Shown here: positions 19,231 through 29,225 of the stretch, in pieces
Layout: the number at the start of each line of letters is the position of its first letter
How positions within the stretch are numbered: the stretch's first letter is position 1
Assembly (NCBI RefSeq): GCF_030296615.1
Contig: NZ_AP027732.1
Location: 4,035,042-4,099,041 of the forward strand
Direction: 5' to 3'
Length of the DNA: 64,000 bases
Origin: Frondihabitans sucicola
GTDB taxonomy: Bacteria > Actinomycetota > Actinomycetes > Actinomycetales > Microbacteriaceae
The notes under the pieces: generated by a model
Databases searched by the model: none
What the model was told of the DNA's origin: nothing
The model's input: only the letters and a program-made list of their open reading frames with translations
Made by a program: the position numbers and the translations under genes

Positions 19231-21115
19231 GTGCGCAACGATCACAAGGGCAAGGGCGGCAGGATCCTGCTCGCCGCCGTGGCGGCAGCCGTCCTGCTGG
19301 CAACACCGGCACTCCCGGCGGCGGCGGCGCCGGCGGGGCCGGTCGCGTCGCCCGCTCCGGCCCGGGCCCCCTCCCACACGAACCCGATGGCGCTCGCCCT
19401 GCCCGACGGCCAGACCGCCGCGAGCTGCGCCGACCCGACGGCGATCCACGGCGGGCCGACCACCGGACCGAAGGCCGACACGACCTGGTACCTGTACTGC
19501 ACCTCGGACGCCCTCACCGCCACCGAGAAGAATCCCGACGGCAGCCTGGTCAGCCACATCGTCCCGACCTACCGGTCCACCGACCTGACGCACTGGACGT
19601 ACGTCGGCGACGCCTTCACCCCGGCTACGAAACCGGCCTGGGTCGGAGCAGCCAACGGGATCTGGGCCCCCGACGTCGTCTATCGGGATCACCGCTACCT
19701 GATGTACTACGCCGCGTCGGACACTCCCGGAGCCGACGGTGCCACGACCGGCGGCGGCTCGGCCGTCGGCGTCGCGACGAGTTCGAGCCCTGCCGGGCCG
19801 TGGACCGACTCGGGCGGCCCGGTCGTCGCCCCGCAGGAGGCCGCCGACGGCACCGGGAAACGGTGGGAGTTCGACCCCGAGGTGATCACCTGGCGCGGGT
19901 CGTCCTACGTGTACTTCGGAAGCTACTTCGGCGGGATCAACGTCCGGAAGCTGACCGCCGACGGTCTCCGCTCGCAGCCGACGACCGAAAGGCCGATCGC
20001 GATCGACAACCGGTACGAGGGCGCATATCTGATGCAGCACGACGGCTGGTGGTACTTCCTCGGGTCGGCGACGAACTGTTGCAACGGCTCCCTGACCGGA
20101 TACGGAGTGTTCGTCGCCCGGTCGCGTAGTCCGCTCGGGCCGTTCCTCGACCGGGACGGCGTCTCGATTCTGTCGACGCGCGTCGGCGGTACGCCGCTGC
20201 TCGCGCAGAACGGCAACCGCTTCGTCGGGACCGGGCACAACACCGTCGTCACCGACTTCGCCCGCCAGGACTGGATCATCTACCACGCGGTCGATCAGAC
20301 GGACCCGTACTACGCGGGCCAGCCCGGCTACACGAAGCGACCGGCGCTGATCGACCCGCTCGACTGGCGGAGCGGCTGGCCGGCCGTCCGGGGCGGCGCA
20401 GGACCGTCCGACACCGCCCAGCCCGGCCTGCGGCGCAGCCCGGCGAGCGCGCGACGTACCACCCCGCTGGCAACCGGACGTACGGCCCGGCCGCACGATC
20501 TCGGCGCTGTCGACGGACTTCTCCGGCAGGGCACTGCCGTCCTCACTGTCGTGGACTCGCCGGCCTGCCGCGTCCACGTTCAGCGTCGGAGGAGGGGCCT
20601 TCCGCTGGCAGACGCAGGACGCCGACATCCATCCGCCGACGACACCCCTCGCGTCCGTCCTGACCGAGAGGGCTCCGCGCGGCGACTACGTCGTCGAGAC
20701 GCGAGTGGCGGTGAACACCCCGGCGACCGGCGACGGCACGAACTACGTGCAGGGAGGCCTGGTCGTCTACGGCGACGACGGCAACTACGTGCGCCTGACC
20801 TCGAACTCGATCTTCGACACGCGCCAGACCGAGTTCGGCAAGGAGGTGACGCCCGTGCCCGCCGGATCACCGAACTACGGCAACCAGGTCGTCGGCCCGG
20901 TCGGCTCGGCGACGACGCTCCGGATCGTGCACCGGGTCGTCGGCTCGACGCAGACCTACACGGCCTCCACCAGCGTCGACGGGCGCCACTTCGACAAGGG
21001 CGGCACCTGGACGGCCGCGCTGGGATCGACACCGCGGATCGGGCTGATCTCGCTCGGCGGCTCGGGGTTCACGTCGACGTTCGACTACCTGCGGGTCAGT
21101 GCGGTGGCCCGTTAG
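19231..21115 (+). CDS. Secreted GH43-type glycosidase with C-terminal lamin/DUF1349-like domain (two frameshifts)
   Basis: Repaired length is about 628 residues. A signal peptide (LLAAVAAAVLLATPALPAAAA) is followed by a five-bladed propeller of the GH43 type, with the catalytic acid/base region SCADPTAI, GIWAPDVVY and WEFDPEVITW, and the substrate loop YEGAYLMQHDGWWYFLGS. The C-terminal 200 residues (from about ISALSTDFSG to the end) resemble a concanavalin-like DUF1349 domain. The frame is lost twice between about 20420 and 20500. Arabinan or arabinoxylan side-chain release is likely, in line with the GH127 locus 6 kb away. The GTG start at 19231 directly precedes the signal peptide. Confidence 0.8.
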
Positions 21116-21141
21116 AGCGACCCCGCACGCGGCGTCACGTG

Positions 21142-21163
21142 TTGCATGCATCGATGCATGCAA
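21142..21163. promoter_or_regulatory. 22-bp perfect palindrome upstream of the GntR gene
   Basis: The palindrome has half-site TTGCATGCATC and ends 15 bases before the GntR start. Its place and symmetry make it a likely autoregulatory operator of the GntR-MFS operon. Confidence 0.8.
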
Positions 21164-21178
21164 GGGTAGGATCGAGGT

Positions 21179-21829
21179 GTGACGACCACTCCGATTGCGC
21201 CGACCTCCGAGCTGCCTGCCGCCGAACGCGCCTACGCCGAGACGAAGCTCCGCATCATCCGCGGTGAGCTCCCGGGCGGGTCGTCCCTGAGCGAGACCAC
21301 CGTGTGCCACGAACTCGGCCTCAGCCGAACGCCGGTCCACGAGGCCTTCCTGCGGCTGGCGGCCGAAGAGCTGCTGACCCTCGAGTCCCGGAAGGGCGCC
21401 GTCGTCCGGCCCATGTCGCCCAGCGAAGCCGACGACGTCGTCGAGATGCGCGAGGCCATCGAAGCGACGGCGGCGCGCCGCGCGATCGAGCAGGATCCCG
21501 AGACGCTGGGCCCGATCCTGCGCGATCTCCTCGCCGTCCAGGAGTCCTGCATCGAAAGCGGCGACATCGACGGGTTCGTCGACGCCGACGACGCGTTCCA
21601 CACGGCCGTCGTCGCGGCGTCGCACAACCCGATCGCCGCCCACTTCACGCGCCTGCTCCGCGACCGGGCGCAGCGTCTGCGCCACCACCTCATGCGCATC
21701 CAGCCATCGCACCTCGCGACCTCCCTCGACGACCACCGAGAGCTGGCGGCGGCGATCGAAGCCCGCGACCCGTCGGCGTACGCCGCTGCGCTCGCCCGCC
21801 ACGTCGATGTCCTGCGCGGTCTGCTGTGA
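21179..21829 (+). CDS. GntR family regulator, FadR (FCD) subfamily
   Basis: The 216-residue protein has a winged helix-turn-helix (LPGGSSLSETTVCHELGLSRTPVHEAFLRL, about residues 30-60) and an FCD ligand domain. The metal-binding residues are visible in DADDAFHTAVVAASHN and in the late HRELAAAIEARD segment, where the FCD histidines lie. It probably senses an organic acid or similar metabolite. Its stop overlaps the start of the MFS gene (GTGA), so it most likely controls that transporter, and the palindrome upstream is the expected operator. Confidence 0.88.
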   Translation: MTTTPIAPTSELPAAERAYAETKLRIIRGELPGGSSLSETTVCHELGLSRTPVHEAFLRLAAEELLTLESRKGAVVRPMSPSEADDVVEMREAIEATAARRAIEQDPETLGPILRDLLAVQESCIESGDIDGFVDADDAFHTAVVAASHNPIAAHFTRLLRDRAQRLRHHLMRIQPSHLATSLDDHRELAAAIEARDPSAYAAALARHVDVLRGLL

Positions 21830-23091
21830 CGGCGGTCGACACGGCCCCCGACACCGGGTCGCTCCGCGCAGTCTCGTCCGCCGCGGGTCCGCACCGGCGT
21901 CGCGCCCCGTCCTGGGCGCTGCTCTGGGGCGCCGTCTTCGCGATGTCGTGGGGCGGCAACCAGTTCAGCCCGCTCCTGCTGATGTACGAGAACCGGCAGC
22001 ACTACACGCCGGTGCTCGTGAACGCCTTCCTCGGCGTCTACGTCCTGGGCCTCGCGCCCGCGCTGCTCGTGGCGGGGTCGCTCTCGGACCGACACGGCCG
22101 CAAGCCGATCATGATGGCCGGGCTCGTCTCAGCCGTGATCGGGAGCGGGCTCCTGGCGTTCGGCGGCCTCGGCCCGGAGTTCCTCCTGGTCGGGCGGCTC
22201 TTCTCCGGCGCGACCGTGGGCGTCGCCATGGCGGTCGGCAACAGCTGGATCAAAGAGCTGTCGCAGGCCCCGCACGACCCGACGGCCGATCGGGCCTCGG
22301 GCGCCCGGCGCGCTTCGCTCGCGTTCACGCTCGGCTCCGGCGCCGGGGCGCTCGTGGCCGGGCTGATCGCCCAGTGGGGCCCGATCCCCGAGATCCTGCC
22401 GTTCCTCATCCACATCGCCGTCACGATCCCGTTCTTCGTGATCGTCGCCCGCGCCCCCGAGACCTCCGCGAACGGAGGCCTGACCGGTCCGTGGTGGCGA
22501 CAGCTCCGCATCCCGTCCGCCTCGCACAGAAGATTTGTGCGCGTGGTCGTCGTCGCGGCGCCGTGGATCTTCGTCGGTGCGGCCGTCGGCTACGGCTACC
22601 TGCCGACGCAACTCCGCGGGGCCACAGGGCAGTGGGGGCTCGTGTTCGCGACCGCTGCGACCGTCGTCGCGCTCGGCGTCTCGTCGGCGTTTCAGCCGCT
22701 GGCGCGCCGCATCCACTCCGCGACCAGCGCGCGCGGTCTCGCCCTCATGGTCGTCCTGATCGCCGCGGGCCTCGTGGTCGTGATCGTCTCGATCCTGGCC
22801 CAATCGATCTGGCTCGGACTCGCCGCGAACGTCATCATCGGCTTCGGGATGGGCATCGGCCTCGTCTCGGGGCTGCAGGAGGTCCAGACGATCGCGGGAT
22901 CGCGCGACCTCGCCGGCCTGACCGGCGTCTTCTACGCCGTCGCCTACGCGGGCTTCCTCGCACCCGCCGTGATCGCCGCCGTGGCCGTCTTCGCCCCCGT
23001 GACCGCCATCCTCACGGTGCTCGTCGGACTCGCCGTCGTCTCGTGGGTGCTCGTGCTGGTGTCGTCGAGGAAGCACCTGCCGACGCAGTAG
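21826..23091 (+). CDS. Major facilitator superfamily transporter
   Basis: The 421-residue protein has 12 predicted membrane helices. The MFS loop motif between helices 2 and 3 is present as SLSDRHGRKPIMMAG. The N-terminal cytoplasmic tail contains HRRRAPSW. The GTG start overlaps the GntR stop by four bases, so the two genes are translationally coupled and the regulator's ligand is probably the transported compound. The substrate is not identifiable; import of an organic acid or drug efflux are both possible. Confidence 0.85.
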   Translation: MTAVDTAPDTGSLRAVSSAAGPHRRRAPSWALLWGAVFAMSWGGNQFSPLLLMYENRQHYTPVLVNAFLGVYVLGLAPALLVAGSLSDRHGRKPIMMAGLVSAVIGSGLLAFGGLGPEFLLVGRLFSGATVGVAMAVGNSWIKELSQAPHDPTADRASGARRASLAFTLGSGAGALVAGLIAQWGPIPEILPFLIHIAVTIPFFVIVARAPETSANGGLTGPWWRQLRIPSASHRRFVRVVVVAAPWIFVGAAVGYGYLPTQLRGATGQWGLVFATAATVVALGVSSAFQPLARRIHSATSARGLALMVVLIAAGLVVVIVSILAQSIWLGLAANVIIGFGMGIGLVSGLQEVQTIAGSRDLAGLTGVFYAVAYAGFLAPAVIAAVAVFAPVTAILTVLVGLAVVSWVLVLVSSRKHLPTQ

Positions 23092-23102
23092 GGGGCGCCG
23101 CC

Positions 23103-23155
23103 TCCTCGGCCGGTCGCTGCCGGCTCGCCAGTCGCCGCTTCCTCGGCCGGTCGCT
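23103..23155. repeat. 16-bp direct repeat after the MFS gene
   Basis: TCCTCGGCCGGTCGCT occurs at 23103-23118 and again at 23140-23155. It lies in a short gap between two convergent genes; its role is unknown. Confidence 0.7.
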
Positions 23156-23200
23156 CCCCGCTCGGCCGGCGCTCTGCACCGAGTCCCGCACCGGGGGCGC

Positions 23201-23665
23201 TCAGCTCGGGGGGACCGGCAGCGACAGGGGCGGCGCCTTCAGCGAGAGTTCACACGCGGACTCCGGCTCGGCCCGTGACCACCTCAGGTCGTAGCTCTTC
23301 GTCGCCAGGGCGCGCCGCGCGGAGTCGACCGCGGTCGCTGTGACCTGCCCCGGCCGCGGGCCGCTGACGGTGAAGAGCCACTCCGTGCCGCTCACCCGTC
23401 GAGCTCCGAACGGCGGACCGTTCGTGACACCGGTCGTCGGGTCGGGTGTCGGCTCGACCCCCGCCGGGAGGGAACAGCCGGCCGCCGCGCACAGGGTGAC
23501 GCCGTCGACTGCCGCCGCGTCGCCGGTGACGTTCACCTGGATCGTCTCGACGTGGCCGACCGCCGAGCAGGCGGTCTGCTGGTGGGTGAGTTGCGAACCC
23601 ACCAGCACTCCCAGGATCACGAGGGCGGCGCCGCCCGCCGCGATCGCCGCCGTCCGCTGCCTCAT
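23201..23665 (-). CDS. Membrane-anchored or secreted protein of unknown function
   Basis: The 154-residue protein has one N-terminal hydrophobic segment (IAAGGAALVILGVLVGSQL) that could be an uncleaved anchor. The outer part has a spaced pair of cysteines in VTLCAAAGCSLPAG and single cysteines near each end, so disulfides are likely. No family is recognised. It faces the MFS gene in convergent orientation and lies downstream of the ABC permease operon on the same strand, separated by about 80 bases. Confidence 0.6.
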   Translation of the reverse strand: MRQRTAAIAAGGAALVILGVLVGSQLTHQQTACSAVGHVETIQVNVTGDAAAVDGVTLCAAAGCSLPAGVEPTPDPTTGVTNGPPFGARRVSGTEWLFTVSGPRPGQVTATAVDSARRALATKSYDLRWSRAEPESACELSLKAPPLSLPVPPS

Positions 23666-23747
23666 GGAGCGATCTTCGCACCGGCGACCCGTCCGCGAAC
23701 TAACGACCTCGCATCGATCGGTGGCGCACGGCCGGTGTGCCGGCGCT

Positions 23748-24710
23748 CTATCCCTTCAGGGCTCCCGACGACAGCCCGGCGACGTAGAAGCGCTGGAGCC
23801 CGACGTAGAGCGCGATGCAGGGGATCATCGCGACGACGGATCCGGCGACCAGCGTGCCGTAGTTGATCTGACCGTACGCGCCGGTCTGGAGGTTGAGCAG
23901 GGCGACGGGCAGCGTGTAGAGGCTCTCCCGGGTGAGGAAGGTGAGCGCCCCGAGGAACTCCGTCCATGCCGCGAGGAAGGCGTACAGAGCCGCCGTCGCC
24001 GCGCCCGGGAGCAACAGCGGCCTCAGGACGGAGAGCAGCACGCGCGTGCGGCTGGCCCCGTCGACGAGCGCCGAGTCTTCGAGCTCGTCGGGGATCGCGT
24101 CGAAGGCGTTCCGCATCACGAAGGTGCCGAAAGGGAGGTTCACCGTCACGTAGAAGAGAATCAGGCCCACCAGCGAATCCGTCAGGTGCATCGCATTGAG
24201 CTGCAGGTAGAGCGGCGTGAGGATGGCCTGGAACGGCACCATCATCGTCAGCAGGATGAGGCCGAAGAAGAACTTGGAGCCGCGGAATCGGAACTTCGAC
24301 AGACCGTAGCCGGCGAGGGTCGAGACGACGGCCGCGATCACGGCCGTCGAGATGGACACGATCAGGCTGTTCACGAGCCCGCTCAGCAGGTGCTGAGACG
24401 GGCTGAAGATCGCCTTGAAGTTCGCGAAGCCGAAGTTCCAGAACGAGGCCCAGGTCGGCGCCGCGACGATCACGTCGTTCGGCTGGAAGGCGCGCAGGAT
24501 CGCGATCAGCAGCGGGACGGCGAAGATCAGCGCCGACCCGACACCGGCGATCACGAAGAGGGTCCGCTTCACCCGGGTGTCGCGGGGGTGGTTGACACTG
24601 CCCTGGTGGTGCTTGGGATTGCGGTTCGAGGCGGCTGCCGCCCCGTCGGGCGTCGTCTCGACGACGCGCCCGGCGAGGGAGCCGGCAGGGTTCGTGGCTG
24701 CGGTGGTCAT
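23748..24710 (-). CDS. Carbohydrate ABC transporter permease (MalG/AraQ type)
   Basis: The 320-residue protein has six membrane helices and the inner-membrane EAA loop seen as ELEDSALVDGASRTRVLLSVLRPLLLP, which contacts the ATPase. The N-terminal 50 residues are polar and low in complexity. It forms the translocation pore with the permease encoded upstream. ATG 24710 is the start (MTTAATNP). No ATPase gene is present in the operon, which is normal for sugar ABC systems that share a general MsmK/MsiK-type ATPase. Confidence 0.92.
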   Translation of the reverse strand: MTTAATNPAGSLAGRVVETTPDGAAAASNRNPKHHQGSVNHPRDTRVKRTLFVIAGVGSALIFAVPLLIAILRAFQPNDVIVAAPTWASFWNFGFANFKAIFSPSQHLLSGLVNSLIVSISTAVIAAVVSTLAGYGLSKFRFRGSKFFFGLILLTMMVPFQAILTPLYLQLNAMHLTDSLVGLILFYVTVNLPFGTFVMRNAFDAIPDELEDSALVDGASRTRVLLSVLRPLLLPGAATAALYAFLAAWTEFLGALTFLTRESLYTLPVALLNLQTGAYGQINYGTLVAGSVVAMIPCIALYVGLQRFYVAGLSSGALKG

Positions 24711-24724
24711 GGTGGCGTCGCCTC

Positions 24725-25669
24725 TCAGTCTTTGTCTCGGAGAGCCCAGAACTGGAAGGCCGTCACCAGAGCGATGACGACGATCAGCGCGAAGGCCTCG
24801 GCCGTGGCGGCACCCAGCTGGAGCTGCACGAAGGCTCGGTTGTAGATGTAGCCGACGATGGTCTGGGTCTCGGTGCCGGGGCCGCCCTGCGTCAGGATGT
24901 AGAACTGCGTGAAGGCGAGGAGCGAACCGGTCACCGAGATGATGACGCTCAGGGCGATCGTGTTCTTGATGATCGGCATGGTGATGAGGCGCTCCTGCTG
25001 CCACCAGGTGGCTCCCTCGAGCGAGGCGGCCTCGTACACCTCGTCGGGGATGCCCTGCATGGCACTCATGACCAGCACCATCGTGAGCCCCGACACCGCC
25101 CAGACGACGAACACGCAGATGAGCCCGGTCGCGAGCGGACCGTTCACCAGCCAGGCCGTGGAACCGTCGGTGATGTGGAGCAGCTTGAGCAGGACGTTGA
25201 CCAGGCCGGAGTTCGGCTGGGCCTCGAGGACCAGCGTGAAGCTGAGCGTCGTGAGGCCGACGACGTACGGCAGGAAGAAGAGCGTGCGGAGCAGCGTCGC
25301 CCCGCGTCGCCTCGACCGCACCAGGACGGCCAGGAAATAGCCCAGCGCCAGGATCGGAACGGTGACGATGGCGGTGTAGAGGAGCGTGTACAGGATCGAC
25401 TGGACGAAGGTCGGGTCTTGGAACAGGTGAAGGTAGTTCAGGAGCCCGACGAAATGGTAGCTGCCGATCAGCGGCCAGTTGGTCAGCGAGATGTAGATCG
25501 CGATCACCAGAGGAGCGACCACGAACACGATCACGAAGGCGAGCGCGGGGCTGACCAGGGCCAGCCCGATCCGGGGCGGGTGGGTGAGCGATGCTCTGGG
25601 TTTGTTCTCGGGCGCTGGTGCGCCCGGTCGCTCGGCTCTCGCGCGCGACCTCAGGGTTGTCGATGACAC
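24725..25669 (-). CDS. Carbohydrate ABC transporter permease (MalF/AraP type)
   Basis: The 314-residue protein has six membrane helices and the EAA motif EVYEAASLEGATWWQQERLITMPIIK near residue 210. It pairs with the downstream MalG-type permease. GTG 25669 is chosen because GAGGAGG lies 7 bases upstream. The order binding protein, MalF-type, MalG-type is standard, and the position next to a GH127 enzyme points to arabinose-containing oligosaccharides as the cargo. Confidence 0.92.
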   Translation of the reverse strand: MSSTTLRSRARAERPGAPAPENKPRASLTHPPRIGLALVSPALAFVIVFVVAPLVIAIYISLTNWPLIGSYHFVGLLNYLHLFQDPTFVQSILYTLLYTAIVTVPILALGYFLAVLVRSRRRGATLLRTLFFLPYVVGLTTLSFTLVLEAQPNSGLVNVLLKLLHITDGSTAWLVNGPLATGLICVFVVWAVSGLTMVLVMSAMQGIPDEVYEAASLEGATWWQQERLITMPIIKNTIALSVIISVTGSLLAFTQFYILTQGGPGTETQTIVGYIYNRAFVQLQLGAATAEAFALIVVIALVTAFQFWALRDKD

Positions 25670-25695
25670 CGATGCACCTCCTCGTGCAGGTCGAC

Positions 25696-27006
25696 CTAGG
25701 CCTGGGCCTGGTCGAGGATTCGATCCCAGACGGGCTGGGCGTTCTTCATCGCGGTGGTGACCCCGTCGCCGAACACGGCCTCGCGGAACAGGGCGAGGAA
25801 CGGGCTCGACGTCTGGTTGTAGAGCAGGTTGTACGCGAGCGTCTGCGGCGCGTAGCCCTTGTCGAGGTTCTTCAGAGGCAGGACCGACAGCGGGTACTTC
25901 TTCTCGTAGGCCGGGGTCAGCACGTCGGAGCGCACGGGGAAGTAGCCTCCCGCGGGCAACGCCGACTGGGTCGCCGTCGCGGTGGCGAACTTCATGAACT
26001 CCCAGCCGCCCGACGCGTTGGACGCGCCGTTGGGGATGCACATGTTGTCGCCGCCGTCGAAGAAGGCGGCACCCCCGGTCGGACCGGGCAGGAGCACGGC
26101 GCCCATCTTCTTGATCATCGCGGGCGGGGCCGCTGACACGGCACCCCAGGAGGTCGGGATCATGCCCACCGTGCCGGTGCGGAAGTCGGCGCCCCAGGCC
26201 GTCCCGGCGTCGCTGTAGGCGTTCGACGAGACCAGCTTGTCGGTCCAGAGCTGCCGGTAGAACGCCAGCGTCTGCTCGAGAGCGTCGTTTCCGACGATGT
26301 GCCCCGTCTGCTTGCCGAGGGTGCCGAGCTGCATGTCGGTGCCGGTGGCCCAGATGTTGGGCTGGACCGTGAACCCCAGGATGCCGGCTGCCGCCCCCGA
26401 GAGACTCCACGCGTGGATGTCGCCGCCGAGCCTCTGCAGCTTCTTCGCCGCAGCCAGGAGCCCGTCGAAACCGGTCGACAGCGAGTCGGGATCGACGTCG
26501 GCCTTCTTCAGCAGGTCGATGTTGTAGTAGAGCATCGAGTTGTCGGCGAGGTACGGCAGACCGAAGATCTTGCCCTTCTGCTTCACCAGGTCGAGGTGAC
26601 CGGTCGACAGCGAGTCGTAGTACGGAAGCGCCTTCACCACGTCGGTCAGGTCGGCGAAGACGTCGCGGTAGGCGAACAGCACGGAATTGATGTCGTCCAT
26701 GTCGACGACGTCCGGTGGCTGGCCGCCGCGGATCGCCGTCGCCAGCTTCGTGACGTACTGGGCGTCGGGGATCGGCGTCAGAGTGACCTTCAGATCGCTG
26801 TGTGACGCGTTGAACGAACTGACCAGCGACACGAGGCCGGTCTGCGTCGCGGCTCGACACCAGACGTTGACCGTACCGGTCGCCTTGCGCGAGAAGCTGC
26901 TGGAGCCGGAGTCGATCTGCGGGAGCGCACCCGCGCAACCGGCGAGCGCGACGGCCGCGGCGCCCATGATCCCGCCGGCCAGGAACGTGCGTCTGTTGAC
27001 AGCCAT
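25696..27006 (-). CDS. Extracellular sugar-binding lipoprotein of the ABC transporter
   Basis: The 436-residue protein has a Tat-like NRRTFLAGG signal and a lipobox (VALAGCAG) with Cys24 as the lipidated residue. The remainder is a family 1 sugar-binding protein (VNVWCRAATQTGLV; PDVVDMDDINSVLFAYRD; GTVGMIPTSWGAV; AGGYFPVRSDVL). It captures the substrate outside the cell and delivers it to the two permeases encoded next. It lies 5 bases after the GH127 gene, so all four genes probably form one operon. Confidence 0.93.
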   Translation of the reverse strand: MAVNRRTFLAGGIMGAAAVALAGCAGALPQIDSGSSSFSRKATGTVNVWCRAATQTGLVSLVSSFNASHSDLKVTLTPIPDAQYVTKLATAIRGGQPPDVVDMDDINSVLFAYRDVFADLTDVVKALPYYDSLSTGHLDLVKQKGKIFGLPYLADNSMLYYNIDLLKKADVDPDSLSTGFDGLLAAAKKLQRLGGDIHAWSLSGAAAGILGFTVQPNIWATGTDMQLGTLGKQTGHIVGNDALEQTLAFYRQLWTDKLVSSNAYSDAGTAWGADFRTGTVGMIPTSWGAVSAAPPAMIKKMGAVLLPGPTGGAAFFDGGDNMCIPNGASNASGGWEFMKFATATATQSALPAGGYFPVRSDVLTPAYEKKYPLSVLPLKNLDKGYAPQTLAYNLLYNQTSSPFLALFREAVFGDGVTTAMKNAQPVWDRILDQAQA

Positions 27007-27010
27007 GGCG

Positions 27011-29005
27011 CTAGAGGGTCGGGACCCACACGCGCATGGGGCCGATCTCTCGGTTGGCCCAGGCGTAGTACGGGATCGCGGTCAGGGTGACGGGGGCAGG
27101 ATCACGAGGCTCGACCGTGGGGTTCGCCCCCGGGTAGCCCACGCCGTTGGGAGTGTTGTCGAGCCGCTGGTACGGCCAGGCCGTCTCGACGTGGTCGGAC
27201 GGCCAGGACGCCGAGAGCTCGAGGGTGTCGATGCCGTCGAGCAGGTCGTCGCGGCGCTTCACGTCGATCGCTGCGTCGACCTCGAGCAGGACGTCGTCGA
27301 CGGCGACGCCGGGGTTGTCGCTGTGCTCTACCGCGTAGACGAGGGGGCCGCGCTCGATCGCCACGGAACCTCGCGAGGAGTCGATCCGCGAGTCGGCCGC
27401 GTACAGGTGCGCTGCCATGTCGAGCTCGAGCAGGATCACGTCGCCCACGGCGAACTCGCGCTCGATGCGGGCGTACTCCCCGGCCCTGGTGGCGACGGGC
27501 TCGCCGTTCACCGTGAGGACCGCCGTGTCGGACCACGCCGGAATCCGGACGTCGAGAGTCCAGGTGCCCGTCGTCTCGGTCACGGTGACGCCGATCGCGC
27601 CGCTCCACGGGTAGTCGGTCTCGACCCGGACCGAACCCCCGTCGAATGCGAACTCGCCCGAGGCGTACTGGTGCAGTTGGAGACCACCGTCTTTCGTCGT
27701 GGCCAGATAGGCGTCGAGGCTCGCGAAGGTGCGCATGATGTTGGGCGGGCAGCACGCGCAGTCGAACCAGCCTCGGCGTCCGTGCGCCGGAGAGCGGTTC
27801 TCGTCGGCGTGGGCGTGATCGCGGAGCTGGAGCGGGTTGACGTAGAAGTACTCGGTGCCGGCCAGCGAGACGCCGGGGAGGAAGGCGTTGTAGAGGAAGC
27901 GTTCGATGGCGTCGGCGTAGACGGGTCTGCCGGTGGCGAGGAGGAGCCGCCACGCCCACTGCACGCCGCCGATGGCTGCGCACGACTCGGCGTAGCCCCG
28001 GTCGGTCGGGAGTTCGTACGGGTCGCCGAACGCCTCCCAGTCCCAGCGGGCGCCGAGGCCGCCCGTGATGAACGCCTTCGACGACATCATGGAGGCGAAC
28101 TGGGTCTCGAGGGCCGACAGCAGCTCGGCGTCGCCGAGCTCGAGAGCCACATCGGTCGCACCGGCACCCAGGTAGACGGAGCGGACCGCGTGACCCTCGA
28201 CGGTCGTCGCCTCGCGCACCGGGACCCGGTCGGAGAAGTAAGTCGCCTCTTTGCCTCGACCGGCCGTGTAGCCGCGACCCCGAGCCTCCACGAAGTGGGC
28301 GGCGAGATCGAGGTAGCGCCGCTCGTCGGTCACGCGGTAGAGCTCGACGAGCCCCATCTCGACGACGGGGTGGCCGTCGACGTCGCGCCGCTTGGCGGGG
28401 CCGAACGTGGCGTCGAGGTGGTCGGCGAGCTTGATCGCGACGTCGAGGAGACCGGTGTCGCCGGTCGCGCGGACCTGGGCGACCGCCGCCTGGAACAGGT
28501 GGCCGGCGCAGTACATCTCGTGGCTCCACGGGAGGTCGGTGTAGCGACCTGCGACACCGCCCTGGATCTGTTGCACGGAGTCGAGGTAGCCGTCGTCGGC
28601 CTGGGCCGACGCGACGAGGGCGGTGACCTCACGTTGAAGCTCGAGCAGGTCGTCGGACGGGACTCTGCCGTACTCGAAGGCGAGCGCCTCGAGCCACTTG
28701 TACACGTCGCTGTCCATGAAGATCGGCCCCCGAGCGTCACCCGACTCGAGGCCGGCGGCGATGCGGAGATTGGCGAAGTTGCCTGCCGTCTCGAGGAGGT
28801 CGTAGGCCTCGCGGATGGCGGCGGCCCCGTTGCGCTGCTGCCGGACGGACCAGAACCCCGACGTGAGGTGAGCGGCCCCCGCTTCGAGCGGCCGGAGCGC
28901 CGCTGCGGCGTTCGCGCTCGGTTCGACCGGCTGTGCCCGCCGGGGAGCGCCCAGGGTTTGCTCCGCTCCTGAAAGACTCTGTGGTGACGGCGTCGTTGCA
29001 GACAT
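27011..29005 (-). CDS. GH127 beta-L-arabinofuranosidase-type enzyme
   Basis: The 664-residue protein has the (alpha/alpha)6 barrel of GH127/DUF1680. The diagnostic metal-thiolate site is present as FDCACCPPNIMR, and GGLGARWDWEAFG, YNAFLPGVS and WSHEMYCAGHL match the family. These enzymes release beta-L-arabinofuranose from plant cell-wall glycoproteins such as extensin. There is no signal peptide, so it acts in the cytoplasm on imported oligosaccharides. ATG 29005 is preceded by AAAGGAG at 5 bases. It heads an operon with the ABC transporter and is divergent from a LacI regulator. Confidence 0.92.
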   Translation of the reverse strand: MSATTPSPQSLSGAEQTLGAPRRAQPVEPSANAAAALRPLEAGAAHLTSGFWSVRQQRNGAAAIREAYDLLETAGNFANLRIAAGLESGDARGPIFMDSDVYKWLEALAFEYGRVPSDDLLELQREVTALVASAQADDGYLDSVQQIQGGVAGRYTDLPWSHEMYCAGHLFQAAVAQVRATGDTGLLDVAIKLADHLDATFGPAKRRDVDGHPVVEMGLVELYRVTDERRYLDLAAHFVEARGRGYTAGRGKEATYFSDRVPVREATTVEGHAVRSVYLGAGATDVALELGDAELLSALETQFASMMSSKAFITGGLGARWDWEAFGDPYELPTDRGYAESCAAIGGVQWAWRLLLATGRPVYADAIERFLYNAFLPGVSLAGTEYFYVNPLQLRDHAHADENRSPAHGRRGWFDCACCPPNIMRTFASLDAYLATTKDGGLQLHQYASGEFAFDGGSVRVETDYPWSGAIGVTVTETTGTWTLDVRIPAWSDTAVLTVNGEPVATRAGEYARIEREFAVGDVILLELDMAAHLYAADSRIDSSRGSVAIERGPLVYAVEHSDNPGVAVDDVLLEVDAAIDVKRRDDLLDGIDTLELSASWPSDHVETAWPYQRLDNTPNGVGYPGANPTVEPRDPAPVTLTAIPYYAWANREIGPMRVWVPTL

Positions 29006-29081
29006 GCTGCTCCTTTGCAAGCGACCGAACCTGCCCGAGCCCTCACTTCGTGTGGGGTCACAGGGCGGTTCGGAAAAAGCG

Positions 29082-29093
29082 GAATACGTTTTC
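29082..29093. promoter_or_regulatory. Candidate LacI operator
   Basis: GAATACGTTTTC is a near-palindrome centred on ACGT in the divergent region between the GH127 operon and the LacI gene. Two of twelve positions break symmetry, as is common for natural LacI-family sites. Confidence 0.5.
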
Positions 29094-29225
29094 TGGACTC
29101 AATGTATGCCGCGACGACGAAAGGCACAAGCCCCGAATGGCAACTGTGGAAAACCTCTGGCTATATGCTTCTGGGGAGGACAGGGGCTGCGGGATCCTGC
29201 TCTTCCCACCGGAAAGGAGGTTGCC

